DNA of 34,983 nt, from contig VEQH01000049.1 in assembly GCA_018883325.1 (NCBI GenBank), forward strand, positions 1 through 34,983, given 5' to 3'. Shown here in pieces: positions 1 through 9,000 of this stretch. Position 1 is the stretch's first letter. Every line of letters starts with the position of its first letter. The translations under genes and the position numbers were made by a program. Under the pieces are notes generated by a model. That model saw only the letters and a list, made by a program, of their open reading frames with translations. It ran no database searches and had not been told where the DNA came from. The stretch comes from Flavobacteriales bacterium. Its GTDB lineage: Bacteria; Bacteroidota; Bacteroidia; Flavobacteriales_D; Crocinitomicaceae.

Positions 1-2
1 CT

Positions 3-98
3 GAAAGTGTAAATGCGAAGATAAAAGAGGCCATAAGAAAAAATAATGGTTCTAGAGATTTGGACTTTTTTCACTTTAGATTGAGCATGGTGATTTAA
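3..98 (+). CDS. Transposase, C-terminal fragment (cut by window edge)
   Basis: An open frame enters from the left edge and stops at 96-98. The 31 readable residues begin ESVNAKIKEAIRK and end with DFFHFRLSMVI. This matches from memory the usual tail of ISL3-like/ISAon1-type DDE transposases in Bacteroidota (ESFNAKIK then an FF-FRL motif). Only the end is visible, so the catalytic residues cannot be checked, nor whether the element is intact. The short sequence after the stop shows no obvious inverted-repeat end. The family call is moderate; an insertion-sequence origin is likely. Confidence 0.6.
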   Translation, partial: ESVNAKIKEAIRKNNGSRDLDFFHFRLSMVI

Positions 99-186
99 TC
101 CCAGCACCTCAAAATAAAATTAACCCTCAAATTCAATGATCTAAATGTTCTTGAAATAAAGTAGATTTACAATTCTTTTTAAATGT

Positions 187-1896
187 ATGCGAAAAATATT
201 TACAACAATTATATCACTATTTCTTATTGTTTTATCCATAACTGCTCAATCAAAATGGGAAGGAAACGAAAGTCCAACTTACGATGAATTACATTTGATT
301 TTAAAACAGTTAGCTTCCAAACACAAAGAAATTGAACTTTATTCAATGGGGAATTCAGATTATGGTTTACCCATTTATGTTTGTATCATAAACGGTGCTG
401 GCGATTCAACTAAAACTTTTGCGAAGGCAAGAAATGAAACCACAATTTTGATCAATAATGCAATTCATCCGGGCGAACCTGACGGAGTAAATGCGATGCT
501 ATTATGGCTTGAAGATTGGATAAAATCGGGTAAAAAAACTAAAAATCTACCTGTAATTGCCTTCATTCCTGCCTACAACATCGGTGGAATGATGAATCGC
601 TCATCAACAAGTCGTGCCAATCAAAATGGACCAGCAGAATATGGCTTTCGCGGAAATGCACGCAACTTCGACTTGAATCGTGATTTCATAAAAATGGATG
701 CAGAAAACACCTTCACTTTTGCTCGGATTTTTCATGGTTTAGATCCCGATGTATTTGTGGATAATCATGTTTCAAATGGTGCAGATTATCAATATACATT
801 GACTTTTATTTCATCACTCAAAGAACGATTAGCTCCAACTATTCAAACCTTAACTTATGATAAATTGATTCCAGAATTAAAATCACAACTTAAAAAAAGA
901 GGAACCGATTTGTTTCCTTATGTTGATTTAAAAGGAGAAACTCCATCAGATGGAATTGTTGTTTTTAATGACTTGGCGCGCTATTCCATGGGATATGCAT
1001 CTTTGTTTCATTGCTTGAGTTTTACTGTGGAAACTCACATGCTTAAACCTTTTCCAGCGCGTGTTCAGGTAACAAAACAATTTATGGAAGAACTCACGAA
1101 ATGGACATTTGAAAATAAAAAAGCAATAGAATTGAGTCGTAAATCAGCAAGAGAATGGGAACAAGAAATGCGTTTCTTCAAATTCAATTTCAATGTTTCA
1201 GAACAAAAAGACTCAATTCTCTTCAAAGGTTTTGAACATAGTTTTCCTGTGAATGAAACAACAAACTTAAAGCGACTTTATTACGACAGAAAGAAACCTT
1301 ACGAACGATTCGTGCCTTACTATTGTCATTCGATCGCAAAAGATTCAATTGCTGTACCCAAATTTTATGTCGTCGGGGCTCAAGAAAAAGAAACAATTCG
1401 ACGTTTGGAAGCAAACAAAATTCAATTTCAAACCTTGACAAAAGATAGTTTGATGGAGCTTACCATTTCAATCGTTGCTGACTACAAAAGTAATTCCAAG
1501 CCTTACGAAGGACATTTCAAACACCGAGAAATTAAAATCAAACAAAAAGTAGTTGAAATGCATTTGAAAAAAGGTGATATTTTAATTCCAAGCAAACAAC
1601 AAGGAGCATTCTTTTTACATTCTGTTTTGCAAGCGAGCGCTGAAGATTCCTACCTTTCTTGGAATTTCTATGATTCGTATTTGCAACAAAAAGAATACTT
1701 TTCAAATTATGTTTTTATCGATCAAGTCGCAGAAATTTTAATGGCAAATCCTGAATTGAAAGCCACTTTTGAAGCGAAAAAAGCAAGTGACTCCAATTTT
1801 AGAAACTCAGAATGGGAACAATTGTACTTTATCTACTCCAACAGTCCCTATTTTGAACAGACTTTCATGCGCTTACCCATTTATGAAAAGGATTAA
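187..1896 (+). CDS. Secreted M14-family zinc carboxypeptidase-like protein
   Basis: 569 residues. An N-terminal signal peptide (about residues 1-20, Sec type, ending SITAQ) points to export to the periplasm or beyond. The M14 metallopeptidase hallmarks are visible: HPGE with H94 and E97 as two zinc ligands, NFDLNRD with the substrate-binding arginine near 165, DNH with H194 as third zinc ligand, and VETH with E282 as probable catalytic glutamate. The catalytic domain occupies roughly 30-310. The remaining 250 residues have no motif I recognise and are probably a C-terminal accessory domain. There is no T9SS sorting tail. The exact substrate cannot be read from sequence. The gene stands alone between a transposase remnant and a small inverted-repeat element that begins 3 nt after its stop. 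Confidence 0.85.
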   Translation: MRKIFTTIISLFLIVLSITAQSKWEGNESPTYDELHLILKQLASKHKEIELYSMGNSDYGLPIYVCIINGAGDSTKTFAKARNETTILINNAIHPGEPDGVNAMLLWLEDWIKSGKKTKNLPVIAFIPAYNIGGMMNRSSTSRANQNGPAEYGFRGNARNFDLNRDFIKMDAENTFTFARIFHGLDPDVFVDNHVSNGADYQYTLTFISSLKERLAPTIQTLTYDKLIPELKSQLKKRGTDLFPYVDLKGETPSDGIVVFNDLARYSMGYASLFHCLSFTVETHMLKPFPARVQVTKQFMEELTKWTFENKKAIELSRKSAREWEQEMRFFKFNFNVSEQKDSILFKGFEHSFPVNETTNLKRLYYDRKKPYERFVPYYCHSIAKDSIAVPKFYVVGAQEKETIRRLEANKIQFQTLTKDSLMELTISIVADYKSNSKPYEGHFKHREIKIKQKVVEMHLKKGDILIPSKQQGAFFLHSVLQASAEDSYLSWNFYDSYLQQKEYFSNYVFIDQVAEILMANPELKATFEAKKASDSNFRNSEWEQLYFIYSNSPYFEQTFMRLPIYEKD

Positions 1897-1899
1897 CTA

Positions 1900-2213
1900 G
1901 GGTCTGCTGAAAAACACAAAACCTTTATTATATCTTGTGTTTAGGTGATAAATATTTTCTTGGATGCAAGGTTTTTAAGTTGTTTTTAGAAATTTACTTG
2001 CATCAATGATGATATTATTTTGTTAGACAGACCACGAATTAGAGCTGAAAGCAAATAAACCATCTTCTTCGTTGCAGTTACCACGCAGTAGCACCGAAGG
2101 TAAATCGAAGTATTAATATACATCTTCATTGACTGAGTCTAGTCCCGATAACTATCGGGACTGGCTTATTTGGCTTCGCCTCTTCTTCGAGGTCTGACTT
2201 TTTCAGCAGACCC
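1900..2213. mobile_element. MITE-like non-coding element, 314 bp with 15-bp perfect inverted ends
   Basis: The left end GGGTCTGCTGAAAAA (1900-1914) is repeated exactly in inverted form at 2199-2213. The dinucleotide TA flanks both sides (1898-1899 and 2214-2215), consistent with a TA target duplication. No open frame of note lies inside. The ends look like those of Bacteroidota insertion sequences (IS1182/IS5-like, from memory and uncertain), so this is probably an internally deleted derivative moved by a transposase elsewhere. It fills the gap between the peptidase and the lipoprotein gene. Confidence 0.75.
2141..2162. repeat. 22-bp perfect palindrome inside the inverted-repeat element
   Basis: AGTCCCGATA is followed by AC and then TATCGGGACT. 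The two 10-bp arms are exact reverse complements with a 2-nt centre. The sequence could extrude as a cruciform or form a tight hairpin in RNA. It is followed by A/T-poor sequence, so it is not a classical terminator. Confidence 0.7.
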
Positions 2214-2285
2214 TATTTAGAATAAAAAACAATACTAAATTTAAACCTATTAGAAATTTCATGGTTATTTGATTAGAATTGGTTA

Positions 2286-2672
2286 TTAATTGGGTAAACA
2301 AACCACATTCAACTCTTTGGAGGTTTTCTTTCCATCGTGATTTATCTCAACTTCTACAGTAACTTTCATCAATGCGGGTTCAGTAACATTATTCACCCAA
2401 TGTTCATGGAAAACATACGACTTCGCATGGTCACTTGAAGCTGCTGATTTAACGATTTCAGAAGTGTTTGTATTTTCTATTTTTAATGAATAACCGTGCA
2501 ATTCTCCATCTCCCGTAATTGTTCCTTCGACATGCAATTCTTCACCAAATTGTATGGTATCTCCAACCATTGGTTCAACAATCGTGATAGTTGCTTCGCT
2601 TGCTGCACCGTGTTTTTTACAACTGAAAGCAAATAAGGAAATTAGGATAATACTATAAAGTAACTTTTTCAT
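2286..2672 (-). CDS. Small lipoprotein, DUF4625-like, function unknown
   Basis: 128 residues with a lipoprotein signal peptide: hydrophobic segment then LFAFSC, with C18 as the lipidated cysteine followed by KKHG. The mature part (about 25-125) looks like a single beta-sandwich domain, with phrases such as VEPMVGDTIQFGEELHVEG and a histidine-containing stretch (SSDHAKSYVFHEHW). This resembles the DUF4625 lipoproteins of Bacteroidota (from memory, not tested). Its start overlaps the end of the upstream barrel gene by 20 bp, so the two are translationally coupled. The histidines and the cysteine-motif neighbours suggest a metal-related envelope role, but that is inference. Confidence 0.65.
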   Translation of the reverse strand: MKKLLYSIILISLFAFSCKKHGAASEATITIVEPMVGDTIQFGEELHVEGTITGDGELHGYSLKIENTNTSEIVKSAASSDHAKSYVFHEHWVNNVTEPALMKVTVEVEINHDGKKTSKELNVVCLPN

Positions 2673-3567
2673 TTTTAGATTTTTTAATTAAATAATTTAG
2701 ACTTAGTCCTGCGCTCAAATTTTGAAAAATTGTTGAGCTATTGACATTTTGTTTAATTGGTTGTTGTAGATTAAATGACCACAACCACCTATAAGTTAAA
2801 AGATTCACGCTTGCCTTTGCGGACAAAATATAACCTGAATTTGTGATGCTTGAATCTATTGCACCGTTGTTTCTACTTGCTTGGTGTTGCTCGAAAGTTA
2901 GCCCAGTTGCAATAATCAAACGATAGGAACCCACTGCTCTATTTGTAAATCCTTGAGAAGAAATTTGTGTAGCATTTCCATAGCGAAAATTATATTTATC
3001 GGTTCCTTTCAAAGAATAACTTGCTTCGCTTTGCCAACCCCACTTGCTTGAGAACTGTTTTGTATAATTAGCAAGAAGCAAATAATCCCATGAACCTGTT
3101 CCTGGATAAAGGTTTTTCAAAACATTTGAACTTGGAACATTTTTACCTAAAGGGAATTTTACACCAAGACCAACTGACAGAAAATTTTTACTCATTCCAA
3201 GCGAATCTCGATTTTGAAAAAGCACAAAATTCCCGATAAGATTTGGGTCGCCAATTCCGAAAACGACATCACTTCCAAGGTCGCGCAACTGAAGAGCGTT
3301 TTGAAAAGGAAGTGAACCAATTAACTGAATGCGAGGATGAAGCTGTGTTCGAAATTGCAATTCTTGCGTAAATAAATACTCTCGTGAATGACGAATTCCG
3401 TAAAGGTAGGATGTAAAACCCCGCATCGAGCTTTTGTATCCGATTGTGTGAAATTTCGTGGACGCAAACAAGCCAATTGAAGCATTGCTGCTGACACCTC
3501 CGCAAACATCACAGGCGAAAATGCTGGCACTGAAAAACAGCGACCAGGATAATAAAATGAAACGCAT
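2653..3567 (-). CDS. Outer-membrane beta-barrel protein with CDVCG N-terminus
   Basis: 304 residues. A signal peptide (1-18) ends just before CDVCGG, giving a mature protein that starts with a Cys-x-x-Cys pair (C19, C22). The rest alternates short hydrophobic and polar segments typical of a transmembrane beta barrel and resembles the putative transporter/Phenol_MetA_deg-like barrels of Bacteroidota. The CxxC pair could bind a metal or form a disulfide. The gene is the middle of a three-gene minus-strand operon and overlaps the downstream lipoprotein start by 20 bp. Family membership comes from recognition of the CDVCG pattern and is not proven. Confidence 0.65.
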   Translation of the reverse strand: MRFILLSWSLFFSASIFACDVCGGVSSNASIGLFASTKFHTIGYKSSMRGFTSYLYGIRHSREYLFTQELQFRTQLHPRIQLIGSLPFQNALQLRDLGSDVVFGIGDPNLIGNFVLFQNRDSLGMSKNFLSVGLGVKFPLGKNVPSSNVLKNLYPGTGSWDYLLLANYTKQFSSKWGWQSEASYSLKGTDKYNFRYGNATQISSQGFTNRAVGSYRLIIATGLTFEQHQASRNNGAIDSSITNSGYILSAKASVNLLTYRWLWSFNLQQPIKQNVNSSTIFQNLSAGLSLNYLIKKSKNEKVTL

Positions 3568-3577
3568 AATGAATTAT

Positions 3578-3694
3578 TAATTTTTAATGTTGAATGTTGA
3601 ATTGTATCAACAGAAAATTTAATTAATGAAAACTTCAGACTTCAAGAAACTTGAAATCAAAAATTAAACATTAATAATTAAACATTAAAAATTA
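3578..3694. repeat. AT-rich inverted and direct repeats between two operon genes
   Basis: TAATTTTTAATGTT at 3578-3591 recurs exactly inverted at 3681-3694. The second copy overlaps the last codons of the 134-residue gene. Nearby, ATTAAACATTA occurs twice in direct orientation (from about 3663 and 3679). The pair could fold the 110-bp intercistronic spacer into one large AT-rich stem. No role is evident. Confidence 0.5.
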
Positions 3695-4082
3695 GTGTTG
3701 GTGGATGAAAAACATCACATTTCAACAAAAAGAAATACGAAGAAGTATAATGAAATGAACTTGACTTTTTCTGTGTTTGGAAAGTTGAAACTTCAAATTT
3801 TAATTTCCAATTTTCAACAAAAAGAGAAGATTCAAGCGATTTTAAGACTGAAAGCGAATGTTGCTGTTTTTCTTTTTTGGCTGCTAGTTCATTGTCTGCT
3901 TTTTGCAATTGCTTGGCTAAATAACATTTACCATTACAATTCATTTCAGGTCGATCCTTGTTTTCACATTCAATTGCAGCAATTTCTTTTTGATTTAGAT
4001 AAAAGTTCAACTGCCAAAATGCGCTGTAAATAACCTTACTCAAGATTAAAGAAACTAGCAGAAATAGTTGTAAAAAGCGCAT
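3678..4082 (-). CDS. Conserved small protein with ENKDRPEMNCNGKCYL motif
   Basis: 134 residues. It starts with a hydrophobic segment (about 1-25) that is a signal peptide or membrane anchor. It then carries a highly characteristic block, CENKDRPEMNCNGKCYLAKQL, with three cysteines including an NCNGKC pair, followed by a Lys/Gln-rich helix. This block recurs in small uncharacterised Bacteroidota proteins I have seen near metal-handling genes; the function is unknown. It is first in the operon with the CDVCG barrel and the lipoprotein. A perfect TAnnTTTG -7 box lies just upstream. The last residues (LIFNV) are encoded inside a low-complexity repeat, so the native C-terminus may be degenerate. 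Confidence 0.65.
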   Translation of the reverse strand: MRFLQLFLLVSLILSKVIYSAFWQLNFYLNQKEIAAIECENKDRPEMNCNGKCYLAKQLQKADNELAAKKEKQQHSLSVLKSLESSLFVENWKLKFEVSTFQTQKKSSSFHYTSSYFFLLKCDVFHPPTLIFNV

Positions 4083-4099
4083 TCAATTCAAATTGGATA

Positions 4100-4107
4100 C
4101 AAAGATA
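4100..4107 (-). promoter_or_regulatory. -7 promoter box TATCTTTG for the three-gene operon
   Basis: On the minus strand this is a perfect match to the Bacteroidota -7 consensus TAnnTTTG. It sits 17 bp upstream of the 134-residue gene start, giving a leader of roughly ten nucleotides. No convincing -33 TTTG was found at the expected spacing. Confidence 0.5.
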
Positions 4108-4192
4108 AATTTTAAGTTCGATTTAGAAGTTAAATTAATCAGAAAAAAGTCTAAACCCTAGTTTTGCCATAGATTTCATTAATATTGGTAAC

Positions 4193-4220
4193 AAAAAAAA
4201 CGCCGAGTTGCCCCGACGTT
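4193..4220 (-). terminator. Rho-independent terminator of the adhesin-OmpA operon
   Basis: On the minus strand a 9-bp stem with two wobble pairs (AACGTCGGG with CTCGGCGTT) closes a GCAA tetraloop and is followed by a run of T. It lies about 64 bp after the OmpA-family stop codon. Confidence 0.8.
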
Positions 4221-4283
4221 TTCTGTTAATTAAATTAGAGTTGTAGGTTATTGTAATTTTAAATTTTACTTGTTTCTGCTGTA

Positions 4284-6065
4284 TTAAAAATCCAAAACTG
4301 TAAACATTACCCTACGATTCAAAGCTTTGCCTTCAATTGTTTCGTTGTCGGCAACTGGTTTCGTTTCTCCATAACCGATTGCTTTCATTTGTTTGGCATT
4401 AACACCTTTTGAAATCAAGTAAGTCATCACTTGGTTCGCGCGTTTTTGAGACAATTCCAAGTTCTTTTTAGCATCACCTGTGTTGTCTGTGTGACCAGCC
4501 ACTTCCACTACCATCGTTGGATTTTCTTTCAAAATTTCCGCCATTTTATCCATTGAATTGTAGGATTCTTGCGTGATTTTGTCCGAACCTGTTTCAAAAC
4601 TGATGTTCTTCAATTTGAAAGTCAATCCTTTCTCGATTTTAGGTTGTTTCAACTCGATGGTTTTGGATTTCCCTTTTTCAGAAGTTGCCAATTGCAAATC
4701 TTCGTCAGCAGTCAAATAACCCAAAGCTTTCACTTCTACCGCGTAGTTTCCTGGCTCTAAGTAGAAATTACTGATTCCTGAATTATCTGCTTTTCCGTTG
4801 AAAACTGTTTTCGTTCCTTGTGTAATGGCAATGTTTCCTGCAACTGGTAAGCCGTATTTTTCATCTTGTAATTTAACGGTCACTTTCACCAAAGCCTTGT
4901 ACGGATCTTCTTTTTCAATTGGCTTCACAGGTTCTTTCACTGGCTCTTTTGGTTGCTCTTTCACCACAACTGGTTCCGGTTTCTTTTCAACCGGTGGAGC
5001 TACCACAACTGGCGCAGGAGGAGGTGTCACTGCTTTTGGCTTTCCAAAATAATAACGCACGCCCAAACCTGCATTGAACAACAATTGCGTATTGCTTTTC
5101 ATTCCGCCTGTCATAGAATTATACGTTCCCATTTGGTCAGTGATGCGGTAATTAGCTGTTGCATCGAAGTTCGTTTTCAACTGTTGCAACATCAAATTCA
5201 AGTGCAAAGCCACATTCGGTTTGATTTTATAACTCACACTCGGACGAACAAACCACGCTGTACTTACGCTCAAATTATTCACCGTACCTGCCGTTGACGT
5301 TGGCGCGACTCCCAAACCGACGTTAAATCCTTGGTTGTGTAAATTGTCGAAATACGCATTCACATCGCCGTTCGGATTGATACGGTTGTAATGTTCTTGT
5401 GTAATCAACCAACTGTTTGGATCTGGCGTTGAGCTGTTGTCATAAACCGTTGCGCCGTTGTTGTCCAATTTGTAAATCGCTTCGTAGTCGAAACTCACGT
5501 TGTCGGCAGCATATTTCGCTTTGCTACTGACATTGAAAACAACACCTGCATCGAGGTTGATTCCCCATTTTTGTGTTAGGTCTTTTTTGAACATCACCAT
5601 CAACGGAATGCCCATCGTGTTTTGCTTGATTTGCTCCACGATTGCACCATTTGAACCCAAAACTTGACGGAAAGTTCCGCCTTGTGCATCGGTGCTTTGG
5701 TACTCAATTCCCATTTGCTCCAAGTTTAAATCGTACTTCGAGTAGAGGTATTGAAAACCTGTTCCCAAACCAATCATACGTTTCTTCCCGAAGAAATAAC
5801 CGAATGAAGCATTAAAACCTGCATTTGAAGCATTGCTTTGCTCGAGGTTAGCAATATTAGCATTCAGCGCATTGAGGTAGAATTGCGACCAATTATTCTG
5901 ATCTATTTTTCCGCTTTGGCTGCCACCAAAAGCTCCCAAACCAACATACCAAGCTGGCAAGTAATCGGACTTTGGTGCTGTCGCTTGCGTTTGTGCCCAA
6001 CTGTTTGCCGTGGCAGTACAGATGGAAAGGGCAAGCATTGATTTTTTAAAGAATGTATTTACCAC
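4284..6065 (-). CDS. OmpA-family outer-membrane/peptidoglycan-linking protein
   Basis: 593 residues. Signal peptide about 1-25 (ending SWAQ). Residues 30-345 look like an outer-membrane beta barrel with repeated aromatic-glycine strands. Residues about 346-395 are a Pro/Val/Lys/Glu linker (VVVAPPVEKKPEP type). About 395-475 resembles a carboxypeptidase-regulatory-like beta domain. The end (about 480-593) is a canonical OmpA/MotB domain: FETGSDKIT, VAGHTDNTG with the peptidoglycan-binding Asp, SQKRA with the binding Arg, and a closing NRRV. It should tether the outer membrane to the cell wall. The start is 5 nt after the stop of the giant adhesin gene, so the two are co-transcribed and coupled. 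It may be a surface anchor or stabiliser for that adhesin (inference). Confidence 0.9.
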   Translation of the reverse strand: MVNTFFKKSMLALSICTATANSWAQTQATAPKSDYLPAWYVGLGAFGGSQSGKIDQNNWSQFYLNALNANIANLEQSNASNAGFNASFGYFFGKKRMIGLGTGFQYLYSKYDLNLEQMGIEYQSTDAQGGTFRQVLGSNGAIVEQIKQNTMGIPLMVMFKKDLTQKWGINLDAGVVFNVSSKAKYAADNVSFDYEAIYKLDNNGATVYDNSSTPDPNSWLITQEHYNRINPNGDVNAYFDNLHNQGFNVGLGVAPTSTAGTVNNLSVSTAWFVRPSVSYKIKPNVALHLNLMLQQLKTNFDATANYRITDQMGTYNSMTGGMKSNTQLLFNAGLGVRYYFGKPKAVTPPPAPVVVAPPVEKKPEPVVVKEQPKEPVKEPVKPIEKEDPYKALVKVTVKLQDEKYGLPVAGNIAITQGTKTVFNGKADNSGISNFYLEPGNYAVEVKALGYLTADEDLQLATSEKGKSKTIELKQPKIEKGLTFKLKNISFETGSDKITQESYNSMDKMAEILKENPTMVVEVAGHTDNTGDAKKNLELSQKRANQVMTYLISKGVNAKQMKAIGYGETKPVADNETIEGKALNRRVMFTVLDF

Positions 6066-6070
6066 GACGA

Positions 6071-9000
6071 TTAGTTTTTAATGATTTTTAGTGTTGCTTT
6101 TTGTCCGTTCGTTCTGTTCACTTGCAAGAAGTAAAGACCTGATGAAAGGTGCGATAGATCAAGGTTCAAATCAGCGTTTGTTCCTTCGAAGTTGCCTACT
6201 ACTTCACCTGACAAAGTGGTCAATTGTAAAGTCGCATTTTCCAAGTTCACTTCCGAAGAAATCGTGATAGTAGAACGGAATGGGTTTGGATAAACAACGA
6301 TGTCTCCATTTTCTAAAGCGATTGTTTCGTTTGACAATACCGCGTTGTAATATGTTTTTTGGTAACAATTTTCTTTCGTTGAAATCACCCAATATTTTTT
6401 CGTGTCCAATTCTAAAGCTGAATTGAAATAGTTTTGGTTGATTTCGTTGGTCAATACATTGCCTTTTAACGAAGGATAATCGTCATAACCCCATTGGTAA
6501 CCTGTCACCAAGTTCGCTTGACATACCAAGTTATCTGCAAAATAATTCACTTGTGCGGTGTGTGAAGTTTGCGTTTGAACAGGAACTTCAACTACGGCCG
6601 ATGCACTACATCCGTCTTGTGTTGCCGTAAGAATTACCTCAACCGCTCCAGCATTCGGGAAGCTAACCAAGGCGTATTGTTTAGAATCACCTTGTGCGTA
6701 AACCGTTCCATTGTTCGAAGTCCATTCGTAAGAAACTCCAGCTGCTGGCGCATTTGCCGCTCCGAAATTCAAAAACTCAGTTCCAGAACAGATTGGTAAA
6801 GTTGGTGTTTCAGCAATCACTGGCGTTGCAGGAATTGGATTCACCACTAAAACTGCTGCATCAGAACTTACTGTTCCACACCCTCCAACAACTTCAACGG
6901 TGTATGAACCAGCGTCAGTTGTTAAAACACTTGGATAACTGAATGTAGCTGCTGTTGCTCCTGAAATGTTACTGTTATCTTTTTTCCATTGGTAAGTCAA
7001 AGTTCCTGTTCCCGTAGCAACAACGTTGAATGCAACACTTGTTCCTGCACAATTCGTTGCGCCCACAGGTTGTGTCGTGATTACCGTTAATGGATTCACT
7101 ACCAAGTTCGCTACTGTAGAAGTCACTGCATTACATTCACCTGTTACAACAACCGTGTAGTTTCCTGCGTTTGCTGCAACAAGATTCGCTAGTGTCAAAG
7201 TAGTATTTGTTTCACCCACGATGTCGTTTCCGTCTTTTTTCCATTGGTACGTCAAGGTTCCTGTTCCAGTCGCTGCAACGTTGAAGTTCGCTGTTGTTCC
7301 AGTACATTGAGTCAAAGCAATTGGTTGTGTTGTGATTTGCGTCAACGGATTCACTTGTAAAGCAACCGTATCAGAATTCACCACATTACAAACTCCAGTC
7401 ACTTCAACTGAATAATCAGCAGCGTCATTGGCAACTAAATTGTTCAATGTCAAAGTTGCATTCGTTTCACCAGCCATGTCGTTACCATCTTTTCTCCATT
7501 GGTAAGTCAAAACTCCTGCACCTGTCGCGTTTACGCTAAATGTTGCGTTCGTTGCTGCACATTGTACTAAAGCTGTTGGTTGCGCAGTAATCTCTGTCAA
7601 AGGCGTTACTGTTAAAGCAACCGCGTTTGAAGTTATTGTTCCACAAGCTCCTGTGATTTCAACGGTGTAATCCTCTGCATCTGCGTTGGAAATGTTAGAA
7701 AGAGCTAAAGTACTGTTGGTTTCCAAATCTAAATTGTTGCCATTTTTCATCCATTGGTAGCTCAAAGGTGCTGTTCCCGTTGCAACTACACTAAAGTTGA
7801 CATCCGTACCGAAACATTGTGTTGCTGAAATTGGTTGAGTTGTAATTACCGTTAACGGATTCACCACAAGGGCAACGCTTTCAGAAGGAACAGTTCCACA
7901 CAATCCAATCACATCTACTGAATAGTTCGCTGCATCAGTTGCAACTAAAGCATTTACTGTCAAAGTTGCGCTGTTTGCTCCATTGATAGCATTTCCATCT
8001 TTTTTCCATTGGTAAGCAATCGCCTCAGAGCTAGTTGCAGCTACCGAGAACGAAGCGTCTGTACTTGCACATTGTGTCAAAGCAAAAGGCTGTGTGGTAA
8101 TGGTTGGAACCGCCAATGGGTCGATGCTTAATGTTTGGCTTGTTGTTGCAGAACAGCCGTTGGCATCGGTTACGGTTACTGTGTAAGTGGTGGTTACACT
8201 TGGATTTTTAGTAATAGCCGCTGTGTTTTCGCCACTTGACCAAGCGTAAGCCGTTCCTCCTGTTGCTGTGATAACCGTTGTTGCATCCGCACAAATGTTT
8301 CCATCGTCGTTTGTTGTTCCAGAAGTTTCCGCTACTGAAACACTTGGCGTTGGCAAAGCATTCACTGTAACTGTTTCATCCGTTGTTGCTTGACAGCCGT
8401 TTGTGTTCGTAACCGTTACTGTATAAGTTGTTGTCGCGGTTGGGCTTTGTGTCAAATCCGCAGTTGTTGCACCCGTTGACCACGCATAAGCTGTTCCGCC
8501 TGTTGCGGTTAAAGTCGCGCTTGCATCGAAACAAATGGTTCCGTCATTGTTGGTTGTACCTGAAGTTTCAGCGACTGAAATACTCGGAACAGGCAAATTG
8601 TTTACGGTCACGGTTACATCTTGCGACGTTGAACAACCTTCTGAGTTGGTTACAAGTACAGAATAAGTCGTGGTTGTCGTTGGACTTTTAGTGATTGAGG
8701 CGGTTGTTTCTCCTGTTGACCACGCATAAGTTGCTACTGTCCCAGGTACGATTGTTACAGGGAAGAAACCATTAAGTTCAGCGTAAAGTCCAATTGCTTC
8801 ACCATCAGCATTAGAGATAGAAATTACTGGTACGGTTACCGCTGGGTTGACTGTCGTAATTACAATTGGATTTCCATTTGCAACACTGTTATAAATGATA
8901 ACACCAATTGCTCCTTTACTCATAGCTTGAAGTGCTTTCACATCGTAATCACAAGTTCCACTTGCTATTACAGCGATTTTGTTATTCAAGAATCCACTTG

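Noticed and set aside
143..156. AATGTTCTTGAAAT before the peptidase gene as a further operator
   Set aside because: It has an extra base in the centre and lacks the GAAC half, so it is not counted with the GTTCTGAAC sites.
1197..1211. TTTCAGAACAAAAAG inside the peptidase gene, similar to the distal operator half at 28971
   Set aside because: It is in coding sequence, lacks the GTTC half, and the match is expected by chance in AT-rich DNA.
3695..4033. 112-codon plus-strand open frame antisense to the NCNGKC gene
   Set aside because: The minus-strand frame has a signal sequence, a conserved cysteine block and a perfect promoter box. The plus-strand frame is an AT-rich shadow.
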